From a virus: 64,000 bases of DNA. The DNA lies in the IMG/VR virus record IMGVR_UViG_3300025711_000239, positions 1 to 64,000 of that record, one strand, 5' to 3'. Positions 60,842 through 64,000 of this stretch are shown here, in pieces. The position numbers and the translations under genes were made by a program. The stretch's first letter is position 1. Each line of letters opens with the position of its first letter. Under the pieces are notes generated by a model. The model was given only the letters and a program-made list of their open reading frames with translations. It was not told the origin of the DNA and searched no databases.

Positions 60842-60974
60842 CGAAAGGCCGCATATAGCGGCCTCTCTGGCTTTTAACGTTCCCAACCGCGCGTTGCAGA
60901 TTAGGTAAGTTGTCAAAAATTCCATCAGGGAACCGCTAACAGCTTAGGGTGACTGTAAGCGGTTTGTACTTTGC
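60842..60974 (-). promoter_or_regulatory. Leader with hairpin and late-promoter-like motif
   Basis: The motif GCGGTTTGTACTTTGC (plus strand 60959-60974) is identical to that at 47600-47615. Downstream in transcription, AGGCCGC/GCGGCCT forms a 7-bp hairpin (60846-60864) before the start at 60822. Intergenic 60975-61270 is very AT-rich with no gene and likely contains the promoter of the bacteriocin gene. Confidence 0.5.
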
Positions 60975-61270
60975 AAAGTAGTGTCAACGAATTTTTTTGC
61001 TGGCTAACATTTATCCACCTGAAAAAAATTTTCAGTTTTTTTAAGCACCTTTTAATTAAAGGTTCCAAAAAAGACAAACTCGCATCAGCCTTGAATTGAA
61101 GGGCTTTTACATAGTTATTTTTTTATTAAAAATTAACTATTTTTTTAGCAAACTATCCTAAATATTAAGAAACACACAGCTTTCAAGTGGTTGATTAAAG
61201 ATTATTAAACGTTGAATATAAAAATGGTCAGAAGATATAGCTTTTAAACTTAACTCTACGAGGTTTTAAA

Positions 61271-62053
61271 ATGGCTGAACAACCGCAATTGGATGTTACT
61301 GCTTCCGCTCCGAACTGGGGTCCATCGTATAACTTTAATGCTGTGCAAGATCCTAATTCATTACCTGCTGGAGATCCAAAAGCGCGTACTGATTTAATTC
61401 GTGCATATTATGACGGTACAGCTACGGCTAAATGGCTGCAAGACTGCCTGAACTATCTCGATAAAGATATGAACGTAGTTAAGGCTTTACTATGCCGCGC
61501 TGCTTACGCCGACTATCAGGAAGCCCATGGAGGTGTTGGCTACTATGGCTCAATCAAAAATGCGCCTGCTGACTGGCCACCATCTAGCCAAAACATGTTG
61601 ACAGACAAAGCTTTTGCGCCGCTAGCCGCGCTTTATCACTATGCTTTTGGAGACGGCTCAGCTATGGCTGTCGATCTCGGTCAGTTGAGTTTTAACTTTG
61701 ATCGTAATAATTTACCTCCAATAAATAATATTTTGAGCGGCGTTCACACTGGCGAATTTAATATTAATCAAAGCATCGGTTATGACTTTGCCAATAGCGA
61801 TCGCTGGGCGTGGTCTTATTTGGGTCGGGTAAGTTTGACTTTGTCTGGAACACTTAAAGTTGATCCAGCTGGTAATTGGAACTTTGACGGTCGCGTTAAT
61901 GGTGTGTCAGATCGTTATGATGCAAACCCAGATGCGAAACGAGGACAAATTGGCGAGTTACTGACACAAATTTTGGCGCGAATTCCAAATCACACTGAAT
62001 ATGAAATTTTTATGCAGGGTGAGCATCGAATTCAAATTAGCGGTACCCGGTAA
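61271..62053 (+). CDS. Colicin M-like bacteriocin (lipid II phosphatase fold)
   Basis: 260 residues, colicin M size. The C-terminal half aligns well with the ColM catalytic domain: YLGRVSLTLSGTLKVDPAGN, the core DRYDANPDAKRGQIGE and the ending YEIFMQGEHRIQISGTR. ColM Asp226, Tyr228, Asp229, Asn231 and Arg236 correspond to Asp214, Tyr216, Asp217, Asn219 and Arg224, but catalytic His235 is Lys223. The middle HYAFGDGSAMAVDLGQLSFN matches the translocation region. The N-terminal QLDVTA could be a TonB box. It would act in the periplasm on lipid II. The convergent gene resembles its immunity protein. The His-to-Lys change leaves enzyme activity in question. Confidence 0.88.
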   Translation: MAEQPQLDVTASAPNWGPSYNFNAVQDPNSLPAGDPKARTDLIRAYYDGTATAKWLQDCLNYLDKDMNVVKALLCRAAYADYQEAHGGVGYYGSIKNAPADWPPSSQNMLTDKAFAPLAALYHYAFGDGSAMAVDLGQLSFNFDRNNLPPINNILSGVHTGEFNINQSIGYDFANSDRWAWSYLGRVSLTLSGTLKVDPAGNWNFDGRVNGVSDRYDANPDAKRGQIGELLTQILARIPNHTEYEIFMQGEHRIQISGTR

Positions 62054-62060
62054 AATATCT

Positions 62061-62082
62061 AAAGGGGGCGTTTGCCCCCTTT
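62061..62082. terminator. Bidirectional terminator between bacteriocin and immunity genes
   Basis: AAAGGGGGC - GTTT - GCCCCCTTT. It closes the bacteriocin gene 8 bases past its stop and, read in reverse, the convergent immunity gene. Confidence 0.85.
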
Positions 62083-62083
62083 A

Positions 62084-62434
62084 TTAATTACCGTACTCAA
62101 TATCGGTTAGGTCAGAACATCGGGGCATGCCGGAGTAGGGGACGCCAGGCACTGCGCTAACAGTAAACGGTATCATTGCGATAGTAGGTCCTATCTGAAC
62201 ACCGCTCATATCCACACTCACATCCTTTCTAGCTAGATGATACTTCCCGAAAATACTGTTATCAGGACGCAATACATCCGCTATTACAGCATCAGCTGCT
62301 ATTGCCGGCTGAAGTGTTTTGCACGCTTCAGTGTCCGCCGCGATCTCATTTTTCATGTGTTGCTGAAGTGAAAAGTATCCGATCACCCCTATAGCAAAAA
62401 CTCCAATGGCAACTTTGCTAACCTTATTCATCAA
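62084..62434 (-). CDS. Colicin M immunity (Cmi)-like periplasmic protein
   Basis: 116 residues; Cmi has 117. An N-terminal anchor (VAIGVFAIGVIGYFSL) leads to a periplasmic domain with two Cys (ACKTLQ and PRCSD), as in Cmi, where they form a disulfide. The closing region IPFTVSAVPGVPYSGMPRCS and DIEYGN parallels Cmi's VPF...YYGMYHC...VEYAND. It is convergent to the bacteriocin, the same layout as cma/cmi on ColBM plasmids. It would protect the producer from lipid II degradation. GATAAT repeats at 62459 lie just upstream. Confidence 0.8.
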   Translation of the reverse strand: MMNKVSKVAIGVFAIGVIGYFSLQQHMKNEIAADTEACKTLQPAIAADAVIADVLRPDNSIFGKYHLARKDVSVDMSGVQIGPTIAMIPFTVSAVPGVPYSGMPRCSDLTDIEYGN

Positions 62435-62458
62435 ATATCCTATTCACTCAGATGTGAG

Positions 62459-62482
62459 AATGATAATCGTTTAATGATAATC
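62459..62482 (-). promoter_or_regulatory. Fur-box-like repeats upstream of the immunity gene
   Basis: AATGATAATC occurs twice (62459-62468 and 62473-62482), four bases apart. Fur recognises arrays of GATAAT-type hexamers, so iron control is plausible. The site lies 25 bases before the immunity start at 62434. Confidence 0.45.
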
Positions 62483-62554
62483 TTACATGTATTTGATGTG
62501 GCAACCAACCCAAAGCTGGTGATTAATATTGCTGCTAACCATATCAATTATTAT

Positions 62555-63223
62555 TCAAACACACTCAGTATCCGCCAGTAAGTGTTCGATGCTTGCCATA
62601 GTGTAAGCCTTGATCATCAATTCTTTTTCCGTGCCGTTATGCCGGGAGAATTCTGCTTTACCGCCTGTAATGCCGTCTGCGTGTACCGGCACCAGCCAGT
62701 TGAACTCAGCCCGGATTGCTGCCGGTGCAGCGTGCTGGTGATGATTATCGCAAAGGGGGAGCTGTAAAAGGTGCGCGCCGGGTTTTGTGCGGCCCTCGAT
62801 GTGATGCAGGTTGATTACTGGGGATTCCTTTCCGTGTTGTAAGCAGGCAATGCATGGAAGTTTACCCAGTGCATCCATAACAACGCGCTCGACTGCAGTC
62901 GGTGCGCGCCCTTTAAGGCCTCTTCCGGACGCGCTGGCGCGTGTTTGCCGCTTCGCTGCAACTGGAGCTGGCTTTTTCTCTCTTAGGCGCTCAGAGGCGC
63001 TTACAGCGCGTTTTACTGCTTTAGCTTTTTGCTCTGCAATCCACTCCGGGGAATTACGCTTTTCAATCTGCCTGGCAAGCATCCTGTTACTGCTGGCTTT
63101 CTGCTTTGCGTACTGCTGCTGGCGAAACTCCGGGTCTGCCAGTTTTGCTGCATGTCTTTCGCGTTGGCGTTGCTGTACTTTTTCCTGCTTTTCCCGTGCG
63201 GCCTGAAAATCTGCGCTTTCCAT
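62555..63223 (-). CDS. ref: P1 Ref-like RecA-dependent endonuclease
   Basis: 222 residues. The C-terminal HNH-like domain matches P1 Ref closely: GLKGRAPTAVERVVMDALGK, LPCIACLQHG, NLHHIEGRTKPGAHLLQLPL, CDNHHQHAAPAAIRAEFNWL and VPVHADGITGGKAEF. The N-terminal 90 residues are basic and disordered (QRQRERHAAKLADPEFRQQQ), the part that in Ref binds DNA. Ref cuts RecA-bound D-loops and stimulates recombination. It sits next to the replicon, supporting a P1-like origin for the region. Confidence 0.92.
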   Translation of the reverse strand: MESADFQAAREKQEKVQQRQRERHAAKLADPEFRQQQYAKQKASSNRMLARQIEKRNSPEWIAEQKAKAVKRAVSASERLREKKPAPVAAKRQTRASASGRGLKGRAPTAVERVVMDALGKLPCIACLQHGKESPVINLHHIEGRTKPGAHLLQLPLCDNHHQHAAPAAIRAEFNWLVPVHADGITGGKAEFSRHNGTEKELMIKAYTMASIEHLLADTECV

Positions 63224-63333
63224 GATTTAACCAAATCTAAATTATTTTTTAGATTGTTGATCACCTTAAGGGATCTGTAAAGCGATATGAAATTGTCCAC
63301 TGGTTATGGCTTTTAGTTAATCAGCACTGCGGG

Positions 63334-63404
63334 TTATCCACTTATCCACTGGATAGATCATATAAATCGATCATATAGAGATCATAAATAGATCCTAATA
63401 GATC
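63334..63404 (+). other. Plasmid origin: DnaA boxes and GATC cluster
   Basis: Two adjacent DnaA-box-like TTATCCACT units (63334-63341 and 63342-63350) are followed by five GATC sites at 63356, 63369, 63380, 63391 and 63401, spaced 10-13 bp. P1 oriR likewise joins DnaA boxes with a five-GATC repeat, giving Dam/SeqA control of initiation. Interval 63224-63452 has no gene. Confidence 0.75.
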
Positions 63405-63452
63405 ACCTTGCTTTCAACTTGATGAATTAAAAAGGAAAAAGTGGGTTTTACA

Positions 63453-63560
63453 TTAGTCTATTCATGGTGGGAGTTAGTCTATTCATGTTGAATGTTAGTC
63501 TGTTCATGGTAATTGTTAGTTTATTCATGGTAGGGTGTTAGTCTATTCATGGTGGCGGTC
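63453..63560 (+). repeat. Five RepA-binding iterons
   Basis: TTAGTCTATTCATG-type units start at 63453, 63474, 63495, 63516 and 63538, that is 21, 21, 21 and 22 bp apart (two helical turns). Copies 3 and 4 carry one substitution each (TCTGTTC, TTTATTC). They lie just before repA and are the expected initiator-binding sites. Confidence 0.88.
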
Positions 63561-63595
63561 ATAAATATTCACATTACTACGATCAGGCGATATCA

Positions 63596-64000
63596 ATGGA
63601 AAATGGTAATCAAATCAAGACAATAAACGATGCCTTGTCATTTGTTGGTGGTGAAGAAGGGAAGACTTATACACTGACACCAACGGCTAACAGAACCGTC
63701 CAGCCAATAGCATTGATGCGCTTGGGAGTCTTTGTCCCATCGGCCAAAAATAAGCCCATAGCCGGACGCGGAAACTCCAATATTGACGCTTCGGAAGACC
63801 TGCGCGAGCTCGAAATAGCTAAGGCAGAGGGCTACACCAACATTAACATTCGCGGCAGTCGCCTTGATATGAGTACAGACTTCAAGACGTGGATAGGTGC
63901 TATACGGGCGTTCTCTAAATATGGCGACCACTCCAATCGTATAGAGTTGCCTTTCACTGAATTTGCCAAACTGACGGGCATCGCTGTTGATGATATCAAC
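63596..64000 (+). CDS. repA: RepFIB-type replication initiator RepA (partial, runs off the end)
   Basis: 135 residues are visible from ATG 63596 with no stop before the window end. The sequence YTLTPTANRTVQPIALMRLG then VFVPSAK, ELEIAKAEGYTNINIRGSRL, DMSTDFKTWIGAIRAFSKYG and IELPFTEFAKLTGI matches the first winged-helix domain of RepFIB-type initiators. It binds the iterons just upstream to start replication and to limit copy number. Such replicons occur in P1-like and other phage-plasmids. Confidence 0.92.
   Translation, partial: MENGNQIKTINDALSFVGGEEGKTYTLTPTANRTVQPIALMRLGVFVPSAKNKPIAGRGNSNIDASEDLRELEIAKAEGYTNINIRGSRLDMSTDFKTWIGAIRAFSKYGDHSNRIELPFTEFAKLTGIAVDDIN

Noticed and set aside
63013-63300. 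Minus-strand frame overlapping the start of the Ref-like gene.
   Set aside because: It covers the Ref N-terminus in a different frame and has no independent support; Ref alignment fixes the real frame.
63453-63560. Regularly spaced direct repeats that might be a CRISPR array.
   Set aside because: The 21-bp units are too short and have no unique spacers; position before repA shows they are iterons.

Overview
The window reads as enterobacterial chromosome entering a large composite mobile region. It opens with smpB and a complete 363-nt tmRNA gene (ssrA, tag peptide ANDENYALAA), a classic integration hotspot. SmpB and tmRNA place the host in Enterobacterales. Several differences from E. coli SmpB would fit a relative such as Erwiniaceae, but that is a weak inference.

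Region 1 (about 0.9-13.4 kb) is a P4-like satellite. It carries a tyrosine integrase beside ssrA, a membrane-anchored NACHT NTPase in the usual cargo position, a cos-like sequence, an Ogr/Delta-type zinc-finger activator, a phased TTCACC repeat array, an AlpA/Vis regulator, an Ash/Icd-like gene overlapping a structured CI-like RNA region, two small coupled genes and the alpha primase-helicase. Behind alpha lie a 153-bp MITE-like element, a frameshifted VOC gene and a two-gene Sel1-like cassette.

Region 2 (13.4-23.1 kb) is an AT-rich accessory patchwork. It holds an SMC/ABC-type ATPase, a decayed tyrosine recombinase, an orphan membrane-anchored protein, an IS3-family element with a nonsense-broken transposase inserted at a truncated IS30 gene, and a four-gene cluster. 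In that cluster a thymidylate-synthase homologue with an Asn-to-Asp change at the base-recognition site is paired with a probable thymine-hypermodification-family protein. Both converge on a HigA-like HTH/ImmA peptidase gene and its RelE-superfamily toxin partner. This is the strongest candidate here for an undescribed system.

Region 3 (23.1-64 kb, end not reached) is a P1-like phage-plasmid, mostly on the minus strand. From upstream to downstream in transcription order it has baseplate and spike genes, rdgC, a fused cytosine-C5/adenine-N6 methyltransferase, PAAR tip, spanins, capsid, sheath, tube, tail chaperone with a possible recoded extension, tape measure with a murein hydrolase domain, gp25/gpJ-like baseplate genes, one tail fibre with its chaperone, a LydA/LydB-like lysis pair and Dar/Ddr-like antirestriction genes. 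At the right edge lie a colicin M-like bacteriocin, a convergent Cmi-like immunity gene, a P1 Ref homologue and a plasmid replicon: paired DnaA boxes, five clustered GATC sites, five 21-bp iterons and a RepFIB-type RepA running off the end.

The genes therefore fall into integration and satellite replication, probable antiphage and modification cargo, and virion production, lysis and plasmid maintenance. A chromosomal smpB-ssrA locus and a plasmid replicon on one contiguous sequence imply that the phage-plasmid is, or recently was, integrated.
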